Assembly: GCA_029204225.1 (NCBI GenBank)
Contig: CM055096.1
Coordinates: 29,504,995 to 29,568,994, forward strand
From: Diphasiastrum complanatum
Lineage: Eukaryota; Streptophyta; Lycopodiopsida; Lycopodiales; Lycopodiaceae
DNA: 64,000 bases
Direction: 5' to 3'
A model generated the notes under the pieces. It was not told where the DNA came from and did not search any database. It saw only the letters and a program-made list of their open reading frames with translations. Shown piece after piece: positions 12,611 to 24,834 of the stretch (the first letter of the stretch is position 1; each line of letters starts with the position of its first letter). The position numbers and the translations under genes were made by a program.

Positions 12611-14604
12611 CAAAAAAGATAGATCATCTTGGAGGACAGTTTTTATTTTGTATAGATGAGATCAACTGTAAGAACTGTATAAATACTAGACATTGTAATG
12701 AGTTGAAAGAGAAAACTTCATATATCTCAAACCCAACAGTCGTTGGAGCTGCATATTTCGTACACATATGTACATATGGCATCACCAAAGACATTGATTT
12801 TGTATCTCCTTATTTTGGGCATTCACTACATGCTGGGGCCAGCAAGAAAATCATCAAGAATTTGTGGGTGGAGGCAAATGTCTTCATCATTCCATATAAT
12901 TGTAAAAATTAAGTCACTTGATTTCATTTGTTTTAAAATTTGCTTTTCTTAAGTTATTATAATTTTAGTCACTCATTGGTTTTGATTTGTTGGCAGCAAC
13001 ATTAAAGCATGCACATAATCTCTTTGAAATTGGATTCAACTAGAAGCTGCACTCCTGTGTGAATGAAAATGAATTCCTTGGATGCCACTCATTCACAAGT
13101 GGACTCCATGTATAAGAGAAGGGTGGAGCTATTGGGGTAGTTGTAAATATAGATCTAGATATTATTGATGCACAGGTAAGTGGATCTTTTACTGATTTTT
13201 GATCTACACAGTATCGTGCAGTTAACACTTATATTGAACTATAAGTTAAGAATTATACTTTGGAGTATTTTAGTCCTCCCAGCAAGACAATGCATTCAAT
13301 TGTGGATGGTTTTGCATCCGTAATATAAAATCATTCTTGGAGTGATACCTACATGACACAACCCTCAGATTCTGACATACACGAAGTAAAATTTTCAAAG
13401 TCCAATATGATTTTAAAATATCATTTACTAGGCTAATTTATTAACTCAATGGTTTTGTTTTTATAGTTTCGATGTCTAGCAATATCGTTGAATGGTATAT
13501 ACGAGTTTCGACAAGAAATGCTACTAATTTTACTATCGCACGCAAAGTTGTGCCTAGCTCCATTAATAGTCGTCATAGAGAATATTGATCCTCCCATCTT
13601 CGTGGAAATGTAAAGATAATTATATAGAAATAATGATTTGTTTTTAGAAAAGGCTCATTTATAGAAAGAAATCATCACATGATGATGCATAGAAGAGATA
13701 GACATTATAGAAATAGACACAAACGACTATTACTAAAAGCCACATATATTTTATTGATTTTGTTAACCATGAACATTCTAGAAAACTATATATCTAAGAC
13801 AATCTGGAAGTCATTTGGAACATTGTTTTCTTTCTTTTTTTGAAAGCTTGTTGTTTAAAGCTATGAAATTTGTATCCTTGTAGAGATTTTGGCCTAAACC
13901 TGCATATCAAAACATTACAATAAAATTTATGAGAGCATAACCAATTTTGAGTAAGAAAATGAAATTGAATAGATGCAAGTACTCTATGAAGTAATTGTAT
14001 TGCAATTTTGCAAATTTTGAATAAATAGTATATTGTAGTGTTGGTGTTCATGATCTGTTGCATGTTTGTCATCCCAACCTTATGCAATTTCGACAATTTA
14101 TATGCTTGTCTTACATTGTAGATGATTTTCTTGTCTTGATCTTACTTGTCAAAGCAACTTGTTAGGCCATACCCAAAGTAAAAAAGCAAAATAGTGAAAA
14201 TCATTGAAATAAATCAATATAAACTCATTGGAAGTCACTTAAAATGTGCATTAACATTGAAGAAAAAATTCACATATACTTAGCAATCTCTTGTTGACTC
14301 AAAAACAAAAGCATTCAGGAATATCATATTGCAGCAATGTAAGCTTCGATCGAATTTGATTCAATGCCCAATCCTCTTCCACCTCAATTGTTGTAATAAT
14401 AGCATCATTTTGCTTCACCTGAATTTATGTTTGATCTTGATGATTCAATGTAAGATCTTGATCTAATGCTTTCCATTCATTGTTAACTTAAGACAATCAT
14501 CTATAATAAAATGTTAAAGAAAGCATTTGTTTCTCTATATGGTGTCTAAATTGTTAGAAAGTGTCAAGGCTATAGCCCTTGCACAACACTCTAGGAACAC
14601 AAAT
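12611..14604. other. Unassigned AT-rich stretch
   Basis: No gene or repeat recognised. Several short frames on both strands lack similarity to known families. Confidence 0.5.
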
Positions 14605-14671
14605 GGACGGGTAGCTTAGTGGTAGAGCACCCCACCAGAATGGGGGAGGTCCTAGGTTCCTAGCCCGACCA
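14605..14671 (+). pseudogene. tRNA-derived sequence (SINE head or tRNA pseudogene)
   Basis: A Pol III A box (tagcttagtggtagagc, 14612-14628) and a B box-like ggttcctagcc (14655-14665) are correctly spaced. Ends ggacggg and cccgacc pair at six of seven positions, and a D-stem gctt/gagc is present. The anticodon loop has only six bases and the T-stem is poor, so a working tRNA is unlikely. A SINE 5' region fits better, but no clear SINE tail or target duplication was found. Confidence 0.6.
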
Positions 14672-17600
14672 CACACACGAAGTGTTAAAACTTTTCACAT
14701 AAATTTCATTGACGATTTATTAACTATGCACTCGATGTTGCCATAATTATTTTTATCCCATTTATCATCTAGGAGGTTTGATAACATGTCATCCATTAAA
14801 TCACTAGAAATAAACATTGTTGATGTTCTCCAAACATTACATTTAACAAAAAATCTACAAATATTGCAGAAGGCAAAAACCAGTGCAATCTATTGATTTT
14901 GGAACTCGTGTCATATTTCATATAGTTTTGAATGTCCAAAAAAAACCATGATCGGAAGCTCTGTACTATGGTAGAATCCGAAGGAATCCATTCTTCACTT
15001 GAAAAAGAGGGTAGCGATATCGCCTCCAATCTTCCACCTAAACCATTCTTGGATGGTGTGTAAGATGAATCATAGAAGAAAATACAAGAATCCAAAAGTG
15101 ATCTCAAAAAATGGTTTTTATATTGAATATGAATAACATTTATGATGCTAGCAAGGGATTGTACTGGTTGCCATTTAATTATGTTTGATGGATACAAATC
15201 TGCAAAAAAAAAAAAAAAACATATCAAGACAATACTCGCATGCACATTTGAATAATCAATGTAAAGCTCAAAGTCAAAAAAATTTCATAACTTACAATTG
15301 CATTTGAGTCTATTGTATGAACTTTTGCCTTTCACTTTGATTTCCTTATGCTTGTACATATGTTGAACCAAGACCTCTGAAATGAATAGACCACCAAATG
15401 AAACTTTGAAGTCTAAAATTCTACCTTTCCAAAAGCTCCTATAATCCATATTTGATTTTTTTTTTTAATAGGCACCTCTTGATGAGGGATGCATTAATAC
15501 CCACTAAAAATTTTCTATAGGTACATGGTATCCAGGAGCCATCAGAGTCTTTTTCATTACAAGTAGAAAACTGAAGCAGAATTACTTTGTGTTCTATGGC
15601 TACTAAAAGCCATCACAAAGCCAAGAGAGGATGAATAGCAGAGTTTGAAACAAAAAGACGATGAATAAGTTTAAAATAAGAAACCAGTTTTTAATAGATG
15701 TCGATCGTCTAAACCACATATGTTAGTTTAACTATGGTTAGTTCAAAATAGACTTATGGTTTTTAAATAAATGTCAATTGTCTTCCCTAAACCACATATG
15801 TTAGTCTAACTATGGTTAGATCAAAATAGACTTATGTTAATCACAATTGTTAAGCCTCGTGCACTTGGAAAACTTGCAGGCAGCAAGTACGGTCCAATCA
15901 CAAGTCGCCCGGTGGGATTTTGAATTGTACAAAATATGACCAAAAAGTTCTAAAAAAAATTAGACCGACGAACAACGTTGCTATATTTCACAAGTGTAAA
16001 TACATAACTGGGCCATGTGTACATCGAATAGTTGAATAGTCAAAAACATCATCTTGACAAGAGGCCCTTTTGGTGTTCGAACTACCTCTAATGTAGAAGA
16101 AAAAACTTCTAAGCAAAATTGAGAAATATAGAAAAACTTATATTTTCCAAAAGTAATAAGGGAGAGTTCCACTATGTGTGCTTCGTTATTTGTGAGATGA
16201 GAATAGAGATGGGTTTGGGTCATCCACTACAAACATTGTTCACAATCTTTAAAGTCTCAAATCTCACAATTGGTTGAAGATGGTTGAGTACATCTTTCTA
16301 ATGTCCATTTGTAGGTGTCTAATGGAACATTTACAAGTTATCACCTATCATCACATACTTAATTTTCTTCTTTATTCTTTTCTATATTTCAAATATAATT
16401 AGAAAAAAATACTAAAAATATGATGTGCTTCAATTCCTTTGCAAATTATGCATATGGAGAAGGGGATTCACAAGGTGGATGTACACAAGAGATATGATAT
16501 CATGGTAGAGGTTGTACATCTATGTGGGAGAGATTTGGACTTCCATCTTGGACCTATAGGTGCATGTGATATGGATATAGCACATTTAGTTTGTCTCTTC
16601 TTCCAAAGAAAAATACAACTTGGCAATGGTTGATATGACACTATAGTATATGATGAAATTTGGCTGATGATTGATATGCTAGATAGAGATGCTTCCCCAA
16701 AATCACCCTCTTCTACTATGTTGCCAATAGCCACCAATTAGGTTCTTTTGTTGTCCAAATATCTTCTTTAATAAGTACATACTCCCTCTTCTGACAACTT
16801 GTCTCCTTTTCCTTGATCACTTAGAACGTTGAAGTGTTTATGGCATGGCTCCGAGCAATTACAAATAGTCAGGTGAATTGGTAGCTAATAATGATTTTGC
16901 GTGAAATTTTCACACATGGAAGTTTCAAGCCATTTTATTTTTCCTTGTTTTTTCATTCGCCAATTCAACTTTTCTAATACGCTTGTGGTGTGGAATTTTC
17001 ATTTTTTCTAAGACTTCATATCTAGAAAAACACCAACTAAGTCATGACCCCGCATAGATAAGTTTTGTGAATAAGCACCATATTCTACTTGTGTGTTGTA
17101 TTTGAATGTTGTTAAGACTCTATATTGTGGCCAAAAAAGACTTTGGTAAACTAACTAGATTCCTTGTCAAATATTATTCAAAAAACTGAAGAACAATTAT
17201 ACGTGCTGTCTTATTTAGTGAGGTATGATTAAAAGACGGAAATTAGATTGGCCATTTACTATTTCCATATGTAGGTAAGGTAGGAACATTTTCCTAATCT
17301 CTATCAAGGTCTTACTATGTCCATTTGTTTAGGTACGACCATTCAAAATAAGAAAATGCCATTAGTAGCTTCTTAACATGCCAACCCTTTTAGTGAGAAA
17401 TGTGGTAAATTTGTCATTTGCGTAAAAGCAACCGAGATATGTAAAAGACCTAACAAGTGTTTTAGCAAAAACTGGATGTATACAGGTTTATTAGTAATCG
17501 ATCCATTAATCGAATGGTAGCATATGTGTCTAGGGTTTGTATAGAATCATACCTGAATACATGCAGTAGATTCTTCCTGAGAGGTAGTTTGTCCAACTTG

Positions 17601-18087
17601 CTAAACCTCAAACCCTACTAGTATTGGTACCAAAGAGCAACATCTCAAGTTAAAACTATAATACTTCTTATAGTAAGGTTTTGAAAGGAAAAGTGCCGAA
17701 TTTTGGCACACAATATTCTGAAGTATGATTTTTTTTCCAAAGGCTTACTCTATCGATTGTAAGAATCAAAGATCCCATGCTGCAATCAAATTTGGTAGTG
17801 TACTTGCTGTATTACCTTTTAAAGATATGGAACTTTATGTTCTCATATACATTAGAACATATACCAGCTTTCAAAAAGAAGAGCTTAAAGCCATAGCACA
17901 AACCTCCCTCTTAAAAAGGGGTTGTAGATAAATTTGTAGGCAAAGATATAACTGTAGACAAAATCTTACACCCTGCTTGTGAAAGTAATGTAGGATCAAT
18001 GGAAACGTACTCCAAATCCCAGAATTTGGGCGCACATAGAGTATATAAAAGGTGGCGCATTTAGTCATATGTAAATACCCACAAAAG
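14672..18087. other. Unassigned stretch
   Basis: No gene recognised. A 149-codon minus frame (14796-15245) includes a poly-Phe run from an A17-like tract and shows no domain. A near-duplicate segment of about 60 bp occurs at about 15712-15770 and 15792-15840 (around accacatatgttagt). Confidence 0.45.
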
Positions 18088-18300
18088 CAGCGATCTACTA
18101 CTGGCAGTACTTCACTTATTTCATATGTATTATATGTAAAACATACCCAAATTCCAGCGAACTACTGCTGGCAGCAAACTACATTTGTGTAGGTGCATTA
18201 TTATTGAAAACCAGCGAACTACTGCTGGCTGCAAACTACATTTGTGTAGAAGTTTTTTGCTTCTAAACCAGCGATCTAGTGTTGGCTGCAATATATGTTT
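18088..18300. repeat. 57-bp tandem repeat with a hairpin core
   Basis: Four copies of a core ccagcgaactactgctgg begin at 18088, 18155, 18212 and 18269, spaced 67, 57 and 57 bp. The first and last cores are diverged. The core is self-complementary (ccagc...gctgg). Since 57 is a multiple of three, a minus-strand frame (18130-18333) stays open as a 19-residue repeat (LHKCSLQPAVVRW), but nothing else supports coding. Confidence 0.85.
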
Positions 18301-18739
18301 ATAAAGACAGTGTTGCTTGATTCCATAAACCATAAATGGACAGTGATCATAAAGTAGAATGCAAACCTTGGACTACATAATAAAAAAGCATTTTTGAAGG
18401 GAATACCATCAACGTAGAAGTAGATCACTGGCCACAATGACCGGTTGAGGAAGAATGTCGGTCTTTGCTGAAAATTCTTGACATCTCAAGCATCACATTA
18501 TATTAATATAAAACTCTGGTTACATTGGCAATTCACTGAAATTTGGTAATTGGAAAACAAAAACTACATAGCCATTTTTAAGGCTGATTTATTTATCAAA
18601 CATCTCGGTAGTCCATTTCGAGCAGACTAGGACCCCATCGGCTATGGCTATACAGGTCAAAAATTTTGCCGGGTCACATATGGTATGTAGTACATTTCTA
18701 AACAACTGATGAAACAACTTGGTATTTTCTTTCTAGTTT

Positions 18740-18946
18740 AGCCCGATTTATCATGTCAAAAAATCTGCTAATAGAACTCACTCTAGAACTAAAAATATCA
18801 AAGTTCAATTTCATTTTCTAAGAGAGAAGGTTCAGAATAAGGATGTCAAATTGATTTACTGTCACACCGATAGTATGTTGGCTGATATATTGAAAAAGTC
18901 ATTGTCCGAAGAAAAGCATGCTATCATAATTAGTATGTTGGGGGAG
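18740..18946 (+). mobile_element. Ty1-copia 3' remnant: end of RNase H and polypurine tract
   Basis: The + frame gives the C-terminal copia RNase H signature: NRTHSRTKNIKVQFHFLREK, then LIYCHTDSMLADILKKSL. It ends in MLGECW, just before the purine-rich tract ttgggggag (18938-18946). A new LTR appears to start at 18947 with TGTTGGAG. The reverse transcriptase and everything upstream are missing or unrecognisable, so this is a truncated element. The orientation is the same as the enkurin gene downstream. Confidence 0.8.
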
Positions 18947-20169
18947 TGTTGGAGTTTAATTTGACTCCTACTCACCTAGCTCTATCTTCTGAGAACTCCT
19001 ATCCACTATACATACTCACCTCTCATAATAGCCTGTAGAAATGAACTGTTATTTGAGATAGTCTGCAATTTTACATGCACATTCAACTAATGTGTAAAAA
19101 TACATGCAAATTCGAGACAGAGCAAAGGAAGACACAATTGGAATTCGATACTAAGTATTCGAGTTCAAAGCAGTCAACTTTCTTTAAATCAACTATAGAC
19201 TCTTTGTCGACTATCGACTACTATCTACTATTGACTAATTGTCGACCATCGACTATCGACTTGATGTCGATTATTGACATCGACATGGACTCGACTTCGA
19301 CTCGAACTATCAAATTGACCATCATCATGGTACTACTCAAAATGGAGTATCTCCTCTGCCAAATCCAATGTAGACTACGCCATTGTTCGATCAAGCTACT
19401 GTATGTAGATAATTTTCATTGTTCGCCTATTGAGTATAGTTCATGATGTAGAAGGTACTGATCAGTTTAGTCCTTTCTTGTAAACACACTTAGTGTTAAA
19501 ACACATCATTTATAGGAACTGATTAGACAAATTAAGATTGAGCAACATCCTCCTTTATAGCCTCAATACGAAATGAAGTGGAACCAAAAGAAGCCCAAAA
19601 CGCAAATGTCATACGAGGGGACAGGGAAGCCTTGTGGAGATACAAAGTTAGAAGGAAGACCTATTAGTGACCACACTGAACACTTGTGAGGCTGTATTAA
19701 CAAACCCATCGAAGCCAGCAACTGCTCAAAGAAATGATGAAAGACAATAGGAATAATGATGGAGTTAAGCTTACTCCTAAGCACCTATTTTTATCTTCTA
19801 AGGACTTTTATTCATCTGTATATACACAACTTTCATAAGCTACTTGAACAGTCCGCAAAAATGAGACAATCTGCAATTTTACTCGCATTTTTTGATAGTC
19901 TGTAGAAATACACGGGATTGGGCACAGGTTGGCAAAAATTGAAAAAAACTTGATTTCGACCAAGTCAAGGAAAAAGTGTCGATAGGCATTTTTGGAAAGA
20001 ATGCCAAGTCAAGAAAATGCGGACCAATGTACCGAGATGCACCTTTGTAAGATTGGCCACTTTGACCAGTCAACAAAAAGGCCAACCCCCAAAAAAAGAA
20101 ATGGTGATAAACATCTTTCTACATTTTTTATGGCGTAAGATTACATTAAGAATCACTAGTGTAAGAATT
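18947..20169 (+). mobile_element. Probable 3' LTR sequence of the copia remnant, plus related copies
   Basis: Sequence starting TGTTGGAGTTTAATTTGACT directly follows the polypurine tract. A partly similar stretch lies at about 19755-19920, and both share a tagtctg/agtctgc...gaaata motif also seen near 42410-42430. The LTR end is not identifiable. Between 19190 and 19300 there is a short tcgac/gtcgac-rich repeat. Confidence 0.45.
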
Positions 20170-20345
20170 TTTAGTGTAATGTAATACCCTGAACAGAAGA
20201 TTCTTGGTTTAAAAAAAAAAAAACCGACAATATATTGAATCGGCAAACCGACAAGTGTTGTTTTAAAGAAAAAAGGCAATATCTTGAATGGGCAAACCAA
20301 TGATTCTTGGTTTGAAAAAAAAAGGGCAATATGTCGAATTTGAGA
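20170..20345. repeat. About 60-bp A-rich tandem repeat
   Basis: Three imperfect copies of a unit with gattcttggttt, an A run, then ggcaatat-t-gaat and ggcaaacc. It lies about 0.5 kb upstream of the enkurin start. Confidence 0.75.
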
Positions 20346-20479
20346 ATATCATAAAATATGTGACAACAGCCCAACATTGGTTTGTACTAAAAACGTCTCA
20401 TTTACAGATTTACACACACAGATATGGAAGGACGCAAAGAGAGAGAGAGATGGAAGGACGCAAAGAGAGAGAGAGAGAG

Positions 20480-20518
20480 AAAAGATTTAAAAAAATAAGT
20501 TACAGGACAATCAGGAAG

Positions 20519-20588
<70 letters not shown>

Positions 20589-20626
20589 ATTTAAAAAAAT
20601 AAGTCACAGGACAATCAGGAAGAAAA
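20480..20626. repeat. (GA)n tract bracketed by a 43-bp direct repeat
   Basis: A 63-bp GA tract (20522-20584) lies between two nearly identical 43-bp copies (20480-20522 and 20584-20626) that differ at one base. The structure looks like a tandem duplication that expanded at its GA junction. It lies in the probable promoter of the enkurin gene, about 190 bp before the start codon. Confidence 0.9.
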
Positions 20627-20639
20627 ACTAGTGATATGC

Positions 20640-20818
20640 ATTCGATTTCTTCTTTGTGGAGAAAGAATTTTGATGACAAAGAAAAATTGTCGAGGAGCTT
20701 TCAATTTCTCCTTTGCAAAGAAAGGATTCTGAATATTGAAGAGATGTGACAGCAAGAAGTTGGGCAAAAATTCAAAGTTTGGATCAATAGATTGATCCCT
20801 GCATAAGTGGGTAAGAAA
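20640..20818 (+). promoter_or_regulatory. Probable 5' leader of enkurin
   Basis: It contains a duplicated segment (about 20642-20672 and 20699-20730; tttct-ctttg-agaaag) directly before the start codon. No clear TATA box was identified, so the transcription start is unknown. Confidence 0.35.
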
Positions 20819-21614
20819 ATGGGGAGTCTTATTATGGAAAACCAGGAGAGCATTTATAACCTTGTACCACCAGGTCCAGTGGTTGTCAGTGAAAAAATTC
20901 CCATTCCTAAAGCAAAGGTGTGTTGTTCTACCCTTTTGACAGTAGTAAACTAGTGTTTTTGCTCATGGCTTGATGGTTGAAATATGCATGACTAAATAGT
21001 GGTCGTTTTTTGGCTTCTAAAATTGGAATACAACCATACCTTTTGTTCGCAGAAAATCGCAATCTTGAGCAGAAAACTAGCTCTATAATGTGAGTTCAGG
21101 ATTTCGAATTTTTTGAAGTTGCAAGTAGGATCCCAGGTCGGAAATTTCAGGAAATAATGCAGGAAAGACATATATCTGAAGCATGCCAGTCTATGGTCTT
21201 TCCAATTTTCAAGAGTTTAATATCATTAGTAAATAAGAGGCGTTAGGTAGGCAGGGCCTCCAGGTCATGCGCTTATATGTTGGATGCAACATCATTTTGG
21301 GTTCATATAATTGGTCGAATTTTGAAAGGTATTTTAAACTAGAAACGACTTTTTATGTTAGAACTGAAATGATCAGAACACCTACACCATTCACTAAAGA
21401 GCAACATAAAGATAACCCATTTGCTTAATCCTTGGTTAAGCGCACTGGAGATCCAGAAAAAGCTTGCTTCTGAATTTTCTGGAAAGAACATTCAAAGTTC
21501 CTTACCACAGAACAAAGTCAGAAATGTAAAGGAGCAAGTACCATACGCGTTTCTTGAAAATGTTAAGGGGAGTGAAGTCCATCAATCTGAGTGCTGGCAA
21601 TAATAATTAATTTT

Positions 21615-21673
<59 letters not shown>

Positions 21674-22065
21674 TGGCCATATGGAGTATGGCCAGCCACC
21701 ACATGGAGGGGTGCAGCAACCTTTTGTGCCCGGCCTAGTTGCTGGTGCAGTATGAATGGCTACAAGTCTTGTATCCTGCTGCAGCAAAATATGCAAAACA
21801 CCCCACGGCTATCCAAAACATGCTTGTTTGATGCTCTCACCCTTGGTTTGATCCTTGTTCAATGTTGTTATCCTTGTCAACTGTTTTTTCCTGCACCCTG
21901 GCACAAAAGCAGCTCAGCTCCACAAGATGCCTGCAGCAGATATAGAATTGTGGAAACATTTCTGCAGCACTCTCTTGGAGCTGCGTTTTGTTGAAATACG
22001 TTTCTCCTCATGCATCAACAAGAAGTGGCACAACATGAAGCATTCTTGCATGTGGCCATGGAGAG

Positions 22066-22101
<36 letters not shown>

Positions 22102-23437
22102 TTATTAATGTCCTTGAAATACCCTAAAGGTACATAGGACTGATAAAAGGTACTTGTCAAGTATGCACAGTAGGAGCTTAAAAGCTCAATCACATAAAAG
22201 AAACAATAACTGCAAATACAGAAACTGCATGTGGTGGGATGGTTGGCATAGTCACAGTCCATCATCCTGATAAAGTAGATGTTCCACTGCCTGGGAAAAA
22301 ATGGTGTAGTATGCTGTGAAACTGTCGTTGAATGTGCTGCGGACCTCTATCTTTGAGTGAGTTGTCGGTGTCATCTTTGCTGCCTATGGGCTATGGCCTA
22401 TGGGCTGGCTGTCTCTCTGGGCGTCTACACTGTCTCTGCCGTCTATGCATGGAGGCGTCCAGAATCTTAGCCTCTCCATCAAAATCACTACACAAAATAT
22501 TCTCCTGTCTCTCTCTTTGACGAGAAGAGCACTCCCTGATGCTCAGATGTATCAAAGGGGGGTGTCTGTGTCTAGTCTCACCATCCTGAAGTCTGACATC
22601 TCCCGAATCATCATGCAACGCTCGTATGATATCAAAGTAGAGAGTGTGACTGGGTGATCTTGGAACAAGCAGTAATATCTCTCATGAATGTCATAGTAAG
22701 TTGGACATCCATGAGAAGGAGTGTCCCTCAGAATGTAAGTGTCGGGATGATGAAAAAGCTGCTGCAGCATAGTGCGTATCTCCACCCTGGAGATCCTCCT
22801 AGACGCTGTATGAAGGTGACAATGTGGAACAAGGTCTCAATCTGAATAGGGGGGCCCGCAAACTCCGCCAGTATAATATGATGCGGTACAGAGGGCTTAG
22901 CCCGTATCATCCGAGATAGCATATGGATCTGTAGTCGAGAGATGCGTGCCCACTCAGTAGCTGTCAAGCCAGTGCTCCATGTCTCTGCTGCGTACAAAAT
23001 CGAGGGGATTACCATGGTGTCAAAGAGCCGACACTTACTAGTCGCATCCTTAATGTGTGATCTGAAACACAATCTCTCTAGATTGACCAATGATGAATAG
23101 CCCTTCCGTAACTGGGAAACTGCTGCTTGCCTCACATTGAAAGTGGGACCAAAGAATACATCCCCCAGGCATAGTTGCACTTTGATTTCGAAACGCGGTC
23201 CAGAAATGCGTTTCGGATCTTTAGTAGAAACGCTCAAAAACGTGTTTTTTTTTTGGGCAATATGGGTATTAGATGAAAGCTCTAATTAAGAGCATTATTA
23301 TTGTGTAGTTTGCCGAATGTTTCGGGTACAGGATGGTCCAGTTTAGGTGCATTAACTCCCAGGTTTACGCTTAAGCTCCTTTTAATATAAAAATTTAATA
23401 AAAAAAAGAGAATGCCCCAATGTGTTCATAATAGGGT

Positions 23438-23479
<42 letters not shown>

Positions 23480-24751
23480 GTACTGGTCTCTCGTCATCAC
23501 GCTGGGCCAGCATTTCACGATTACAAACCACTATGTTAGCTCGTATGATTCGGGCAAAGCCCTCGGTTCCGCACGAGATCCTTCTTGCAGAGGTTGCCGT
23601 TCCACCCATTCAGATAGATGCCGCTTTACATCTTATCACATATATTCAGAGAGTCCAGGCTCTGCCCGATGCAGATATGAGATATACACAGATAGCACTT
23701 GTTTCCTCACACTCACTTCATGACCAGGGCTATCGACTGTCATGGCTCTCCCAGGCATCCCACTTCCTCCTTGAGTCATTTGGTATCCACATTACAGAGC
23801 TCCCCTCAGGTACTCATCAGTATATCAGGCGCGTCTTATATCGGGCATACCTCGATCATACTTGGAGGCGACAACGTGGGGTTAAACCCGACTATTACTG
23901 GACTCACTTTATTGAGCTTGACATAGCAGGGTTCCCAGTTTTGCCACACTATTTGGACTCAGGGTTATCACACTGCTTTAGATTTACATTGGGTCAGCTT
24001 TGCGTATCATCACATCAGTTGGCTATTGAGACTGGGAGATTCCAGGGTATCCCGAGAGCGGAGCGGATTTGTCAGTTATGCTCCTTGGATGAGGTGGAGT
24101 CAGAGGAGCACTTTATCTTTAGGTGCCCAGTATATTATGAGATCAGAGGGAGATACCACTGTTTGTTCCGTGACACACCCGTCACCCTACGATCCCTCCT
24201 AGCCTACGAGGACTCCAGATGCGCTGCACTCATGATACGGGAGATGTGGCTGTGTCAGACAGTCCAGCAGAGTCATGTTTCTCAGCCTCAGATCACTTCT
24301 TTCTTCTCCAGGAGGAGAGGACGAGACCTAGTATTTGATGATGATGATGATGGTGATGATGACTTACCTGCCCGTAGAGATCGGAGACAGTGCCCCACAC
24401 ATACCCATGTTGCAGCACGAGCTACTCAACTTACCACGAGGAGACCTCTTCACCCTCCTAGACGACGTCAGCGACCACCAGTGGCCCTCCATGCGGCCCG
24501 TATTACATCCTTTTACAGCATCAGCAGGACAGGATTGGATGATAGTGTCATACCCCACTCATGACTTTTAGCAGTATACATGCTCCCACATGTTTCATAT
24601 ATCATCACATCTATTTTAGTTCATAGCTTTAGATTTGTTATTTATGTTACCGTTTTGGAGACGTTTCATACGCTCCCATTGTTACCACATACTTGACATG
24701 TACATTTACTAGTCTTATATGCCTTTTGGCATGGAAAAGACATTAATAAAG

Positions 24752-24834
<83 letters not shown>

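Noticed and set aside
14605..14671. A functional tRNA gene
   Set aside because: The anticodon loop has six bases and the T-stem does not pair, so a tRNA-derived SINE or pseudogene is more likely.
18088..18300. A CRISPR-like array
   Set aside because: The sequence is eukaryotic. The spacers are near-identical to each other rather than unique, so this is a tandem repeat.
21421..21603. A 60-codon + frame in enkurin intron 1 (with VPYAFLENVKG) as a possible extra enkurin exon
   Set aside because: The exon chain is complete and phase-consistent without it, and the family landmark it vaguely resembles is already supplied by exon 2.
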